Source: Planctomycetota bacterium
GTDB taxonomy: Bacteria; Planctomycetota; J058; JAJDCP01
DNA length: 64,000 nucleotides
Reading direction: 5' to 3'
Assembly (NCBI GenBank): GCA_029260765.1
Contig: JAJDCP010000007.1
Coordinates: 1 to 64,000 of the forward strand
The position numbers were made by a program, and so were the translations under genes. Below are positions 27,654 through 39,361 of this stretch, one piece after another. The notes beneath the pieces were generated by a model. It searched no databases. It saw only the letters and a program-made list of their open reading frames with translations, and was not told the origin of the DNA. Numbering within the stretch: position 1 is the stretch's first letter; each line of letters begins with the position of its first letter.

Positions 27654-29612
27654 TCAGGTATCATCTTCGGCGACCACGACCAGCGAATCACCAGCCCGCA
27701 GAGTGATGCGGCGGTCCTTGGGGGGCACGAGCTCGACGCCGTAGTTGCGGCTGGAGTCTTGCTCGAGCTCTTTGAGCTTGATGCCGATGCAGATCTCTTC
27801 GCGCTTCTGCACCAGACCCATCAAGTCGGCAAAGCTGACCTCCTGGGGGAGGTGTTCGAAATACAGGGCGGCCGGCTTGAGGTAGATCTCTGAGCCCGCC
27901 TCCTGGAACAGGGTGGCATAGACCTTCTGGATGGCCGGCTGCTCGCTGTACTGGGCGATGATCATGCTGACGAAGCGGTTGGAGATGATGAAGTCGTTCA
28001 CCCCCGCTTTCGAGATCAGCTCCTTGTTCTCCGAGTCGAGCACCTCGGTGATCAGCTTCGTATAGCGTGCCTGCTCTTGGTGCTTCTCGAAGATGTTGCG
28101 CAGCAGCAGCAGCAGCAGAATGGTCTCGGTATCGGTCTTTTCGGGGTTGGCCGAGGTCCCATCCTGCGACAGGATGATGATGTTGTTGAAGGCGAAGGGC
28201 TCGAGCTCCAACAGGGCGTCGGCGTCCAACGGATCCGCTTCGAGGAACAACAGCTCGATGCGCTCCAAGCGCTGCTTCAACTGTTCTATCTCGATCCGGA
28301 TCTGCGGGCTGGCCCGCCGCAACACCACGGTGATGGATGAACCTTCGAGAACATAATCCTCATACTCGCTGATGATCGTGGGCGCTTTGTGGTTCCAGCC
28401 CAGAATCAGGTTGCGCTCGATCACCGGTTGCAGGCGTCCGGGTTTGAGCGGCAGTTCCTGAGGAGCTGCGACCGGAGAGGCTTCGAAGCGCAGATTCGAG
28501 TTGTCCCGGGCGACGATCACGACCTGGTCGAAGGGCCCGACCAGGTGGGTGCAGGGCGGATTGATGATCACACTCCCGTCTTCGTGCATCAGGCCGATGG
28601 GCACGCCATCAAGGAAATGGAACTGCAGCTGCGCGAACGACAAGCCCTGCCAGGGAGCGTGGAAGAAATAGATCTCGCTGCCTTCGAACGAGAACAGCTC
28701 GTTGTAGACCACAGACAGCCCGCTGGAGCGCGAGGTCTGCACGAGGATCTTGGCCAGGATGTCGTGGGTGTCGAAGGTGGTGATCGAGTTGCGGGCCAGC
28801 TGCTCCACCAGCTGACGGTTGCGCTCTTCGTAGAGCTCGGCGACGATGCGGAAGAGCTTGCCCTTCGGACGTCCCGCCAACAGCGCCAGCACAGTCTTGA
28901 TCACGCGGGTGTCGCTCAGCGTTTTCTGCTCGCTGTCGTCGCTGTCCGAGCACTCGGCCAGAATGATGACCGCCTCGCTCTCTCCGGCAGCCACCTTTTC
29001 GAGCGCTGCCAGCGACGAGGTGCGTCCCTTTCGGGTCACGACCCGCAGGCGTGGGAAACGACCGCGTTTGACATGCATCTCCAGCACGTCGTCCATCTCT
29101 TCTTTGTCTCTGTCGGCCAGCACCACGACGGCCGGATTGGCCTCGTTTTCTTTGGCGATCGCCAGCGCGCTGACGATCTCGATCAGCCGCTCATTCCAGC
29201 CGAGAATCAGAGTGTGGCCGGTCTCGATCACGAGCGAGTGGCCTTTGCGCAGGTACGCCAGCTTGCGGTTCAACGAGGTGGTGATGAACGCGATCAGCAT
29301 CGAGAAGATCACCACGCCCATCAGCCCCGCGGCCATCGCGATCAGCTTGTAGGTCAGGGTGCTGGCGATGTCGAGGCGCATGTTGCTCGGAGCGGTCAGC
29401 TGCAGGAAGATCACCCACATGCTCTGCATCGAGTCGGCGCCGTAGATGCCGTCGAAAGGCCGCCAGAAGGCGAGCAGTAGACGCATCAGGCCCAGAGCGA
29501 CCCAGGCAGCCAGAAACAGGGCCAGCAGACTGATGAAGATCGAGCTGCCGCCTCGCGACATGAAGTTGTCAAACCAATAGCGCAGACGGTCTTTCCAGCT
29601 CTTGCGTCGCAT
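27654..29612 (-). CDS. CASTOR/POLLUX-like ion channel with RCK domains
   Basis: The 652-residue product begins with a basic segment, then hydrophobic helices (IFISLLALFLAAWVALGLM and GLMGVVIFSMLIAFITTSL) flanking a possible pore segment (MWVIFLQLTAPSN). Two nucleotide-binding-like RCK halves follow, each opening with a similar motif: HTLILGWNERLIEIV at about 130 and RNLILGWNHKAPTII at about 395. This matches the plant nuclear cation channels CASTOR/POLLUX and their bacterial relatives, which are gated by Ca2+ or other ligands through RCK rings. I start at the ATG at 29612; upstream frame has no similarity and overlaps a divergent gene. Confidence 0.85.
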   Translation of the reverse strand: MRRKSWKDRLRYWFDNFMSRGGSSIFISLLALFLAAWVALGLMRLLLAFWRPFDGIYGADSMQSMWVIFLQLTAPSNMRLDIASTLTYKLIAMAAGLMGVVIFSMLIAFITTSLNRKLAYLRKGHSLVIETGHTLILGWNERLIEIVSALAIAKENEANPAVVVLADRDKEEMDDVLEMHVKRGRFPRLRVVTRKGRTSSLAALEKVAAGESEAVIILAECSDSDDSEQKTLSDTRVIKTVLALLAGRPKGKLFRIVAELYEERNRQLVEQLARNSITTFDTHDILAKILVQTSRSSGLSVVYNELFSFEGSEIYFFHAPWQGLSFAQLQFHFLDGVPIGLMHEDGSVIINPPCTHLVGPFDQVVIVARDNSNLRFEASPVAAPQELPLKPGRLQPVIERNLILGWNHKAPTIISEYEDYVLEGSSITVVLRRASPQIRIEIEQLKQRLERIELLFLEADPLDADALLELEPFAFNNIIILSQDGTSANPEKTDTETILLLLLLRNIFEKHQEQARYTKLITEVLDSENKELISKAGVNDFIISNRFVSMIIAQYSEQPAIQKVYATLFQEAGSEIYLKPAALYFEHLPQEVSFADLMGLVQKREEICIGIKLKELEQDSSRNYGVELVPPKDRRITLRAGDSLVVVAEDDT

Positions 29613-29720
29613 GATCTCGGCGTGTGTGGAAGCGAGGGCGCAGGATACCCGACCTCGCGCGCGATGGAAACACAGCGGCACGATGTCCGCACGCGGCTGT
29701 GGCGTATCCTGGAGGCGGAG

Positions 29721-30743
29721 ATGCCCATGCCTGCCACGGTTTCTGTCTGCGTGCCCCTGTACAACGGTGAGGCCTGGCTCGACGCCTGCCTGCAGAGCGT
29801 GTTGGCCCAGAGCTTTCCCGACTTCGAGCTGTTGCTGGTCGATGACGGCTCCGATGACCACACGGCTGCGATCTGCGAGCACTACTGCGCCCGGGACACG
29901 CGTGTGCGCTACCTGCGCAACACCGAGCGGGCCGGGCTGCCTGGGAACTGGAACCGCTGCGTTGCGTTGGCGCGCGGGGAGTTCGTCAAGTTCCTGTTTC
30001 AGGATGACTTGCTCGAGCCACGCTGCTTGGAGCTGATGGTCCACGCCGGCCGCAAGCACCCCTTTGTGAGCTGCCGGCGCGAGTTCCTGCTCGAGCCGGG
30101 CAGTGCCTCGTTGCGGGGTGTCTTCGAGCACTTCAGCCAGCGTGAGTGCCTCGCCCACCTCGCCCCCGACTGCGACTTCGTCGACCCTGCCCGGCTGGCC
30201 CGTCTCAGCCTCGAGCGGCTGGGCTCGAATTTCATCGGCGAGCCTTGCTTCGTGATGCTGCGGCGCTCGTTGCTCGAACGTTTCGGCCGCTTCAACCCCG
30301 AGTTGGTGCAGATGGCCGACATCGAGATGTGGATGCGCATCGGCCAACACAGCGGTGTCTTGCATATTCCCGAGGTGCTGGCGCGCTTCCGGGTGCACGG
30401 GGGCAGCGCGACCCGCAGCAACCATGCCCAGCGCCAGTTCCGCACACGCTGGCTCGACCCGCTGCTGATCCGCCACGAGCTGGCCTACAGTCCTCTGTGG
30501 CTGCCGATGCGCCGTGCCGCTCTGGCCAGTACACCGCCGCAATACCCGGTCTGGCGGTTCGCGGTCGAGGCTGAGCGGGTGCGCCGGCTGGCGAGGGACA
30601 GCGAGGAGGCCTGGCGGGCGCTGCAGAAGCTCGGCCAGAGCTATCCGCGCCTGCTCAGTGCACGCGCCTGGCCGTTGCAGCGTAGCTTCGAGTTGCTCAG
30701 GGAGCGTTGGCGTGCCGTGGGGAAGCCGACAGATCCGGCCTGA
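29721..30743 (+). CDS. Family 2 glycosyltransferase
   Basis: GT-A type glycosyltransferase of 340 residues with VSVCVPLYNG, LLVDDGSDD, NTERAGLPGNWNRC and FLFQDDLLE in the expected order. There is no transmembrane helix. GGAGG lies five bases before the ATG at 29721, which decides the start; a second ATG follows two codons later. It is transcribed divergently from the channel gene. It is only distantly similar to the glycosyltransferase at 26654, so they are not a recent duplication. Confidence 0.87.
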   Translation: MPMPATVSVCVPLYNGEAWLDACLQSVLAQSFPDFELLLVDDGSDDHTAAICEHYCARDTRVRYLRNTERAGLPGNWNRCVALARGEFVKFLFQDDLLEPRCLELMVHAGRKHPFVSCRREFLLEPGSASLRGVFEHFSQRECLAHLAPDCDFVDPARLARLSLERLGSNFIGEPCFVMLRRSLLERFGRFNPELVQMADIEMWMRIGQHSGVLHIPEVLARFRVHGGSATRSNHAQRQFRTRWLDPLLIRHELAYSPLWLPMRRAALASTPPQYPVWRFAVEAERVRRLARDSEEAWRALQKLGQSYPRLLSARAWPLQRSFELLRERWRAVGKPTDPA

Positions 30744-30752
30744 GGCACTGCC

Positions 30753-31628
30753 TCAAGGTCCGTGCTCCATCTCCAGCCGCCGGCTGTCTGCATCGACCGC
30801 CTGGGGCGCCTCCCAGGGAGACTCTTCCTCCCCCTCCCGCAGCGCGGGCACGGTCAGCACCGAGCAGGTCGCTTGCCGCACCAGCGTCTCCGCCACGCTG
30901 CCGAGGAAGAACTGGGCCAGGCCTTGCTTGCCGTGTGCACCGCAAATGATCAGCTCGGCTTTCTGTTCGGCGGCGAAATCCAGAATCACCGGGGCCGGGC
31001 GTCCCTGCAATACGTGCCTGTCACAGTGGGGGTAGTGCTGCTCCAGCAGAGCCTCGGCCTCCGCAGGCGCGGCAGCTTCGGGGTTTTTCTGCGCGGGAGC
31101 CGCCACATGCAAGGCGAGCAGCGAGACCTCGGCTCCCGTCTCAGCAGCCTGGAGCTGCTCCCGAAGATCTGCGGTCACGGCACGCACCTGGCTGAAAGCC
31201 GGCGTCAGGTCGTCCGCCACCAACACCGTGGCCGGCAAGCGGTCTCTCGGAGCCTGACGGACCACGAGCACGGGCCTTCCGGCCATGCGCACCAGCTTCT
31301 CCGCGAAGCTGCCCAACCACAACCTTGTCAGCCCGGTCTTGCCCTGCGAGCCGCACACCAGCAGGTCGACCTGAGCTTGGGCCGCAGACTGCATGACGGC
31401 GTAGGCTCCTGTACCTTGGAGGACTTCGGTCTCGATGTCCGCTGCTTCCGTCCAGGAGCTCACGAACTCCGTCAAGAGGGCTTCGGCTTCGGCAGGGTCG
31501 CCGTGTTCATGCACATACATCGCCTGCAGCTGCGCTTTGAAGAGCCGCGCCAGCCTGACGGCCAACTGCAGGGCACGGCCACTGTGGGCGGAAAAGTCGA
31601 TGGCTACCAGCAGCTTCTTGAATGCCAT
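30753..31628 (-). CDS. Tandem universal stress protein (two UspA domains)
   Basis: The 291-residue product contains two UspA domains, the first starting KLLVAIDFS and the second after a short linker at LPATVLVADD. Each carries the ATP-binding signature G-2x-G-9x-G-S: GSQG...GS at about residue 93 and GAHG...GS at about 230. Both are therefore predicted to bind nucleotide. Such proteins accumulate under starvation, oxidative or respiratory stress. AGGGGGA precedes the ATG at 31628. Confidence 0.92.
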   Translation of the reverse strand: MAFKKLLVAIDFSAHSGRALQLAVRLARLFKAQLQAMYVHEHGDPAEAEALLTEFVSSWTEAADIETEVLQGTGAYAVMQSAAQAQVDLLVCGSQGKTGLTRLWLGSFAEKLVRMAGRPVLVVRQAPRDRLPATVLVADDLTPAFSQVRAVTADLREQLQAAETGAEVSLLALHVAAPAQKNPEAAAPAEAEALLEQHYPHCDRHVLQGRPAPVILDFAAEQKAELIICGAHGKQGLAQFFLGSVAETLVRQATCSVLTVPALREGEEESPWEAPQAVDADSRRLEMEHGP

Positions 31629-31822
31629 GGGCGCGTCCCCCTGTCCGGCGTTGGGTTGCGTTCCACTTCGTGGACGCCCTCCGCCTTGGTGTTTCCGATC
31701 CGCAACGCTTGGTTGTCGGATCGGCCTTGCATCGGGCCGGCGCTCGCAACCGAGCGTCGCGGTTGCTGGATGCCAGCAAGGCGCGTGCCCAGGTCTTTGC
31801 ACAACCTTTGGGGGAAGCTGGG

Positions 31823-32239
31823 TCAGAATTCCTTGAAGACCTTGGCCAGGCTCTCGCCGCGCACCTTGATGTCCCAGCTGCAGAAGTAACCGAAAGGGGT
31901 GAGCTGCACCTCGTAGCCGGTCTTGCGGAGGCGTTCGGCCAGCTCTTCCAACAGACGACGCGCGAACAGCGGCTCGGCGTTGCTGCCGCCGAGGTGCGCG
32001 AAGCTGTGCAAGACCACGCGCCGGTAGCCGACCTTCCCCGCCTGCCATTTGATGTGCTTGAGCGTGCGCTTGAAGGCCCGCTTGCGTTGCTCGTCGGTCA
32101 TGTCCCCTGCTTCGGCGTGGCAGAAGACCACCACGGCGTCCGCGACCTGGCCGCCTTCTGTGCAGGGCGGGACTTCCGACAGAGTCTGGCTGAACGGCTG
32201 CCAGGCGAAATGTGTGGCGAGAAAGCTCAGGAGTTTCAT
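31823..32239 (-). CDS. Stand-alone ThrRS-type editing domain protein
   Basis: The 138-residue product resembles the N-terminal editing domain of archaeal threonyl-tRNA synthetase, a DTD-fold module that removes Ser from Ser-tRNA(Thr). Supporting segments are VVLHSFAHLGGSNAEPLFA, GYEVQLTPFGYFCSWDIKV and the final RGESLAKVF. No synthetase catalytic or tRNA-binding domain is attached, so it would act in trans or has another role. GAGGG precedes the ATG. It lies 19 bp after fadH in the same direction and may be co-transcribed with it. Confidence 0.75.
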   Translation of the reverse strand: MKLLSFLATHFAWQPFSQTLSEVPPCTEGGQVADAVVVFCHAEAGDMTDEQRKRAFKRTLKHIKWQAGKVGYRRVVLHSFAHLGGSNAEPLFARRLLEELAERLRKTGYEVQLTPFGYFCSWDIKVRGESLAKVFKEF

Positions 32240-32258
32240 CGGGCCCTCAGCAGTCTGC

Positions 32259-34622
<2,364 letters not shown>

Positions 34623-34630
<8 letters not shown>

Positions 34631-35555
34631 TCCCGGCCCCCAGCAAGCCACGCATCTTGAGGAAATCCTGGCGCAATCCGGTGATCTGCGCGGGCGTCTG
34701 CAGGCTCCCGCTGATACGCTCCAGTACGACCGCCTCCAGCCGTGGACACAGTGGCAGCGCTGCGGCCAGCAAATCGAAGACCTGCTCGGGAACCGCCTCG
34801 TCGTGGCTGTCGCGGCGCACCGGCGCAACACCGGGCTGCCAGCTCACGGCGGACCAGGAGCCGCCGGCGATATGGATCTGGCGCACGCGCTGCAATGGAT
34901 AGCGCTTGAGCAGGTCGCGAGCAGGGACCTGGAAGTTGTGCGCGCGGCAGTACAGGTTGTGCAAGTCGAGCAGCAGGAAGCCGTCGAGCGGCTCAAGGAG
35001 GGCGTCGAGGAAGTCGCCCTCGGCGAGCACGTCGCGGCGGCACAGGGCTGTGGCGAGGTTCTCGAGCCCCACGGGCCGTCCGCAATGTTCTGCCAGTTGC
35101 TCCAGCCGGGCGCGTCCCAGCGCGATGCTGGCGGCGGAACAGGGAACGGGCAGGGGCGCCCCGTCATGGAAGTCGCCGGCGCTCAGGAAGCCCAGGTGCT
35201 CAGACACCATGCGGTACGCGTGCCCGCGGCACTCCTCCTGCAGCCGTTCCAGCCAGGCCTGCTGGCGCGGCCGCAGGCGCCCGGAGAGCAGCGAGAAGCC
35301 GACGCCGTGGCCGAGCAACCAGCCCGACGCGGCGTAGCAGGCGAGCACGTCGCTGAGCCAGTCGGGCAGGCGTTCCAGCTGCCATGCGGTGTCGAAGCTC
35401 CACTCCAGCGCTTCGACGGCGCCCGTTGCAAACAGGGGCTCGCTGGCCAGCAGGAAGCCTGGATCTGCGAGCAGCGACAGGCCCGCCCGTACGCACCCAG
35501 AAGCCTGCGGGCCAGATGCCGGGACCGGGCCTGTGTGCGGGCCCGGCCCGCTCAT
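34623..35555 (-). CDS. DUF692 multinuclear non-haem iron oxidase (MNIO)
   Basis: The 310-residue product fits DUF692 in size and motif order. TIM-barrel segments carrying the expected metal ligands are visible: VSEHLGFLSAGDF, VGLENLATAL, LLLDLHNLYCRAHNF, RQIHIAGGSW and DSHDEAVPEQVF. MNIO enzymes bind two or three irons and oxidatively modify Cys, Asp or Asn side chains or backbones in ribosomally made peptides (TglH, MbnB, ChrH, BufB). The ATG at 35555 overlaps the stop of the upstream Cys-tailed lipoprotein gene (ATGA). That gene is therefore the first candidate for its substrate. Confidence 0.87.
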
Positions 35556-35845
35556 CCGCGTCCGCAACCGGGGCAGGGATCGCGCGGGGAGTGGTTCTCG
35601 AGCCACTCAAACACGCTCGGTTCCAGCTCAAGCAATGCGCTGCTCTCAGGAGCGACGGGCGGCGTGGGCTGAAGCGGCCCGGGTTCCGGCTCACAGACGG
35701 GTTTCTGCCCTTGTGGTGTCTCGGTGTTGATGGTGTTCGGCCTCGGCTGGCTGGTCAGCGGGGCGTCAGCACAGCCAGCCAGAAGCAGGCTGGCGCTCAA
35801 TGCGCCGGCTCGGAGGCTGGCGAGGAGCTTGCGGGGAAGTTGCAT
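35552..35845 (-). CDS. Proline-rich lipoprotein with C-terminal CPGC motif, candidate MNIO substrate
   Basis: The 97-residue product has a lipoprotein signal peptide with lipobox LLLAGC. The mature part of about 70 residues is rich in Pro, Glu and Thr and low in complexity. It contains one internal Cys (KPVCEPEPG), a short helix-like segment (LLELEPSVFEWLENH) and ends DPCPGCGRG. GGGAGA six bases before the ATG decides the start. The next gene, a DUF692 enzyme, begins inside its stop codon. Clustered Cys residues at the end of a small protein encoded beside an MNIO enzyme are the usual look of a modified substrate. A lipid-anchored substrate would be unusual. Confidence 0.75.
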   Translation of the reverse strand: MQLPRKLLASLRAGALSASLLLAGCADAPLTSQPRPNTINTETPQGQKPVCEPEPGPLQPTPPVAPESSALLELEPSVFEWLENHSPRDPCPGCGRG

Positions 35846-36183
35846 GTCGGCTCTCCCATGCGGGTCTCGCCACTCTGACCCTGGAGGCGTGTTTTTTGTT
35901 CCCAGAAAGTCTGTCCATTCCCTGGTTGGCCGCGGCGCGCCCTCAAGACCACCCCGGGCCCTGCTCCCAGATACTCTCGAGCGAAGCGGCCGTGGCTGGA
36001 GCCTGAGCAGGCAGACGTTCGGACGGGAGACCGAGCTCAGAGATGTGGGTCTGGGATTTTCTGGAAACCCAAGCGGGCCTTGATTCGTCTTCATAGATGT
36101 CCGTGATCGAATTTTCCACGCTTTGACAGGCTGATGACCGATTTGATTGAAGATCCTGTATCTCCACGATCTGAGGAACGCGC
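35846..36183. other. Divergent intergenic region
   Basis: This 338-bp region separates the MNIO-lipoprotein operon from the hypothetical gene to its right and should carry both promoters. For the right-hand gene, TTGACA at 36123-36128 is a perfect -35 box, but no good -10 follows at 16-18 bp (the closest is GATTGA/ATTGAA). No gene or strong hairpin was seen. Confidence 0.45.
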
Positions 36184-37077
36184 ATGGCTCTCACCAACAT
36201 TCTCCCGCTCAATCTCGAAGGTCTGGTCGCGGCCGGGAAGGCTGCAGGTGGCCTGCGCCAGCGCGCTGCTGAAGAGCTCGAGCATCAGATGCACAGCGCT
36301 CGCCGCCTGATGGATCCAGTTCGCACCGACGTCGAGATGGCGATCCGCTACTGCGCCAACGCCTGGGTCTACTCCGCGGATCGAGGGCACGAGTTGCAGA
36401 GCCGTCCGGAGGAGACCGACAGCTTCGCCTTCGCCCTGTTGCTTGCCCGCAATCTACGCGACGCCCAAGCACTGTTTGGCGCGTTGCGCGAGGACGAAGA
36501 TGGCTTCGGCACCGCGACGTTTCTGGCGCTGTTGCGAGCCCTCTCCGAGCCCTGGGATGTCGACCTCGCCCAGGACCCCCGCAGCGATCCTGTGGCCGCT
36601 TTCGCCGAGTGTTCGCAGGCGTTTCCGCGCGATGTCGCCGTGATCCGCTCTCCTGCGGACTTCCTGCGTACCCTTCGGCCGCAATTGAAGCGGCGCGAGC
36701 AGGCTCTGTTCCTCACCCGGCAGCACAAGATGGTCGCGCTGTTGCGCGGCATCTACCCGATGGTTGTCGAACAGCAGCTGTTCGTGGCGCGCTGTGTTCT
36801 CGAGCTCGGCCATGCGGGCAGCTACGGCAGCGCCGCAGAGCATGGCCTGGAGATGAGCCGGCTGTTCTTCAAGCGCGTCGGCCACGCGATCGATGCACGT
36901 CCGGAGCTGTACGACGGGATCGTCAAGCAGTTGCTGCGACTCATCGAGGCCGTCGAACTGCGCGGCGCCAGTGACCGCAGTTTGGCCACACACCTCGCGG
37001 CCATCGAGACACAGCGTTATGGCGTGCAGCATGCGGGATCTCAGGCTGCCCACCGGCGGCTCGCACGCATCCGCTGA
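36184..37077 (+). CDS. Hypothetical all-helical protein
   Basis: The 297-residue product is soluble, without signal peptide or membrane segment, and appears almost fully alpha-helical, with heptad-like stretches (LRQRAAEELEHQMHSARRL, then VVEQQLFVARCVLELG). I do not recognise a family. GAGGAA lies seven bases before the ATG, and codon use and length support a real gene. It stands alone, divergent from the MNIO operon and convergent with the acetyltransferase. No function is proposed. Confidence 0.8.
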   Translation: MALTNILPLNLEGLVAAGKAAGGLRQRAAEELEHQMHSARRLMDPVRTDVEMAIRYCANAWVYSADRGHELQSRPEETDSFAFALLLARNLRDAQALFGALREDEDGFGTATFLALLRALSEPWDVDLAQDPRSDPVAAFAECSQAFPRDVAVIRSPADFLRTLRPQLKRREQALFLTRQHKMVALLRGIYPMVVEQQLFVARCVLELGHAGSYGSAAEHGLEMSRLFFKRVGHAIDARPELYDGIVKQLLRLIEAVELRGASDRSLATHLAAIETQRYGVQHAGSQAAHRRLARIR

Positions 37078-37139
37078 GCGCTTCGCCAGCGTTGGCAAGA
37101 CTTGAATTCCCGCGCAGGTCTGCGCCTCGACTTGTCGCA

Positions 37140-37664
37140 TCAGGGCGAGCTCTCGTGGAGGTTCTCCCAGGACGTGCGCGTGGTTTGGTAGATGTCGTCG
37201 CCTTCCGCCTCGTCGTGCCGCACGAAGCTGAACCCCAGGCGCTGGACCAATGCCAGGGAGGCGTCATTCCGGCGATCGATTTCAGCCGTCACTGAGGGGA
37301 TGTCGAAGCGGCGGAACAGCTGGCTGACGATCGTAAGACTGGCTTCGGAGGCGTAGCCCTGGCGCCAGAACGCCGGGTTCAAGACGTACGCGATCGAGCA
37401 ACTCGAAGTCCGCACCGTGGCCTGGTAGAAGCCGATCGGGTTGCCCGTTTGGCGCAGGAACAAGATCCAATTCAGCCAGCGCTCGCGCCCGTCGGGACTC
37501 TTGCCGGTGCTCAAGAACTCGTAGCGTCTGTGCAGGGCTTCCGGCGAGGCTGGAGGGTTCCCCGGTAGGTACGCATAGATCCGCTCGTCGCTGAGCACGG
37601 GGTACATCACCGAGGCATGGGCAGCGGTCAGCGGTTCGCAGCGCAGCCGGTCGGTTTCGATCAC
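37140..37664 (-). CDS. GNAT acetyltransferase (RimJ/RimL-like)
   Basis: The 174-residue product has the typical N-terminus IETDRLRCEPL, the central strand with NPIGFYQ and the acetyl-CoA-binding region NPAFWRQGYASEA, then RRNDASLALVQRLGF. It would acetylate an amino group of a protein N-terminus or small molecule. I choose the GTG at 37664 because GGAGG lies six bases upstream and the family-like sequence begins there; the longer frame runs into the neighbouring gene. It follows the DUF454 gene by 23 bp in the same direction. Confidence 0.85.
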   Translation of the reverse strand: MIETDRLRCEPLTAAHASVMYPVLSDERIYAYLPGNPPASPEALHRRYEFLSTGKSPDGRERWLNWILFLRQTGNPIGFYQATVRTSSCSIAYVLNPAFWRQGYASEASLTIVSQLFRRFDIPSVTAEIDRRNDASLALVQRLGFSFVRHDEAEGDDIYQTTRTSWENLHESSP

Positions 37665-37687
37665 CAGCGTTCCTCCGGGCGGCCCCT

Positions 37688-38125
37688 TCAGCCCCGGGGA
37701 CGCGACCAAATGAAGGCCAGAATACCCGCGGCGCAGCAGGCACACAGCAGCCAGACCCAGAGCGCGGGCGCGGCTAGTGTCAGGCTGAGTCCCATCATCA
37801 CCAACAGCATCGCTGAAGCGGTCCACTTGGCCCGCCGGCCGATCGCGCCGCGCTCTTGCCAGTCACGGACCATCTTGCCGAACAGACGGTGGCGCAGCAA
37901 CCAGCCGTACCAACGCGCTGAGCTGCGTGCGAAGAAGTAGCCCGCAAGCAGGATCAGCGGAGTCGTGGGAAGCAGCGGGACCACCACACCGATCGTGCCC
38001 AGCACCAGAAAGCCCATGCCGAGCGTCAGGTAGAGACCCTTCCTCCAGGCGGAGAGGGGCTGCCCCGTGGCTACGTGCTGTGGTGGCACAGCCACTTCAG
38101 GGATATCCGGGGCAGGCCCACGCAT
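37688..38125 (-). CDS. DUF454 (YbaN-like) inner-membrane protein
   Basis: The 145-residue product matches YbaN/DUF454: GMGFLVLGTIGVVVPLLPTTPLILLA, then FARSSARWYGWLLRHRLFGKMVRDW and a pair of closely spaced C-terminal helices (MLLVMMGLSLTLAAPALWVWLL). Three to four membrane helices are predicted. The function of the family is unknown; in some genomes it lies near haem or iron genes. GGGAGA five bases before the ATG at 38125 decides the start. Confidence 0.87.
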   Translation of the reverse strand: MRGPAPDIPEVAVPPQHVATGQPLSAWRKGLYLTLGMGFLVLGTIGVVVPLLPTTPLILLAGYFFARSSARWYGWLLRHRLFGKMVRDWQERGAIGRRAKWTASAMLLVMMGLSLTLAAPALWVWLLCACCAAGILAFIWSRPRG

Positions 38126-38230
38126 CAGTTCTCCCGGCCGCAAGGCTCTGCCTGCAGGATAGCCTGGTGGGCGCTGCAGACAAGTATTTCGGCGCCTGAT
38201 CTCACGACTCGGTCCGAGACGGCCGCTTCC

Positions 38231-39361
38231 TCAAAGCCCGCCATCCAGCTGACCGACCCGCCAGAAGGCCTCGATGGCCGGCCACTCCAGACGGATCGAG
38301 TATCTGCCGGCCAGCGGATGGACGAGACGCAGGCAGGCCGCGTCGAGCTCCATCGCCAGCGTGACCGGACGCTGGGCGCAGAATGCCGAGAATGCTTGTT
38401 CCACCCGCTGTCCCAGACCGTGCAGCCCGATGCCCGAAGATTCCAGTGGGCCTCGCCTCTTGCCCGCGATGAAGTACACAAAGCTCTGCAGATCTATGGC
38501 CAGCGCCCGAAATCCCTGTTTGGCTGTGCATCCAGTCGGGGGCTGGTCGGCACCCCGAACACACGGCAGGTTTTCGACGAGCTCCGGATAGAAGACGAAC
38601 CCTCCGAGCTGCCCACGCGCCCATTGTTTGCGGCACGAAGGGACTACGCTGCGGTCGAAGAAGCCGATCTCTCCGATCTTCTGTAGCCAGCGATCGCCCA
38701 GGGTCGAATCTCCGCCCACGGACTTCGGCTCGTACCCGCCGACGGCGAGGTAGCCCGCGGCCGTGACCAGGGTGTTGGAGCCGTCGGTGTAGCGGAAGAA
38801 CGGGTCGTGGCAGGGCAGAAAGCGGCCCCGGAAGGCGGAGGCGCAGGCGAGCAGCTCGAGGCCTGCCGGGTCCGCGCGGCCAGCCAGCGCGGCAGTGGTC
38901 TCGCGGAACTCGTCGCAGCAGCCACTCCAGAGCCCATGGCTGCGCTCGCGGGTCAGGCGCTGCGCTTCAAGCAGGAAGTCCTTGTCGGGGAAACGGGCGT
39001 CGGCGTCGAGAAAGAGCAGCCAGCTGCAGCCGGCATCGATGGCTCCCTGGGCAGTCTCGGCGCGCACGCGCCCGACGTTGGCTTGGTCGTCGTCGGAGAC
39101 GACCAGTGCCAGGGGGAGCTCGCCGACCCGGCCCGAGCGCGCGCGGACCAGGTCGGCGGTCGCGTCGCTGCAGTTGTTGGCATGCACCAGCACGCCGACG
39201 TTTTCGGGCGCGTCGAGCGCGGCAAGACTGTCGAGGGCGCGGGGCAGTAGACGTTCCTCGTCGCGGGCAGGCACGATGACAGCACCGTATCCCTGCCAGC
39301 CAGCCAATGCGCGCGTGATCCGTGCGACCCGGAGGGCCCGTGTACCTTCGCCATGCTCCAA
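38231..39361 (-). CDS. Glycosyltransferase, GT2-like
   Basis: The product has a GT-A start AVIVPARDEERLLPRAL, VLVHANNCSD at the nucleotide site, LLFLDADARF as the DXD-type metal site, and GGDSTLGDRWLQKI further on. It is a soluble protein of 376 residues with a divergent C-terminal half. This arrangement resembles GT2 enzymes that act on compatible solutes or glycolipids. The start is a TTG at 39361 with AGGGAGA upstream. No functional partner is adjacent. Confidence 0.8.
   Translation of the reverse strand: MEHGEGTRALRVARITRALAGWQGYGAVIVPARDEERLLPRALDSLAALDAPENVGVLVHANNCSDATADLVRARSGRVGELPLALVVSDDDQANVGRVRAETAQGAIDAGCSWLLFLDADARFPDKDFLLEAQRLTRERSHGLWSGCCDEFRETTAALAGRADPAGLELLACASAFRGRFLPCHDPFFRYTDGSNTLVTAAGYLAVGGYEPKSVGGDSTLGDRWLQKIGEIGFFDRSVVPSCRKQWARGQLGGFVFYPELVENLPCVRGADQPPTGCTAKQGFRALAIDLQSFVYFIAGKRRGPLESSGIGLHGLGQRVEQAFSAFCAQRPVTLAMELDAACLRLVHPLAGRYSIRLEWPAIEAFWRVGQLDGGL

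Noticed and set aside
32040..32250. Threonyl-tRNA synthetase fragment or pseudogene
   Set aside because: The editing-domain gene has its own start, ribosome binding site and a full domain length, with no trace of catalytic-domain sequence beside it; a stand-alone protein is more likely.
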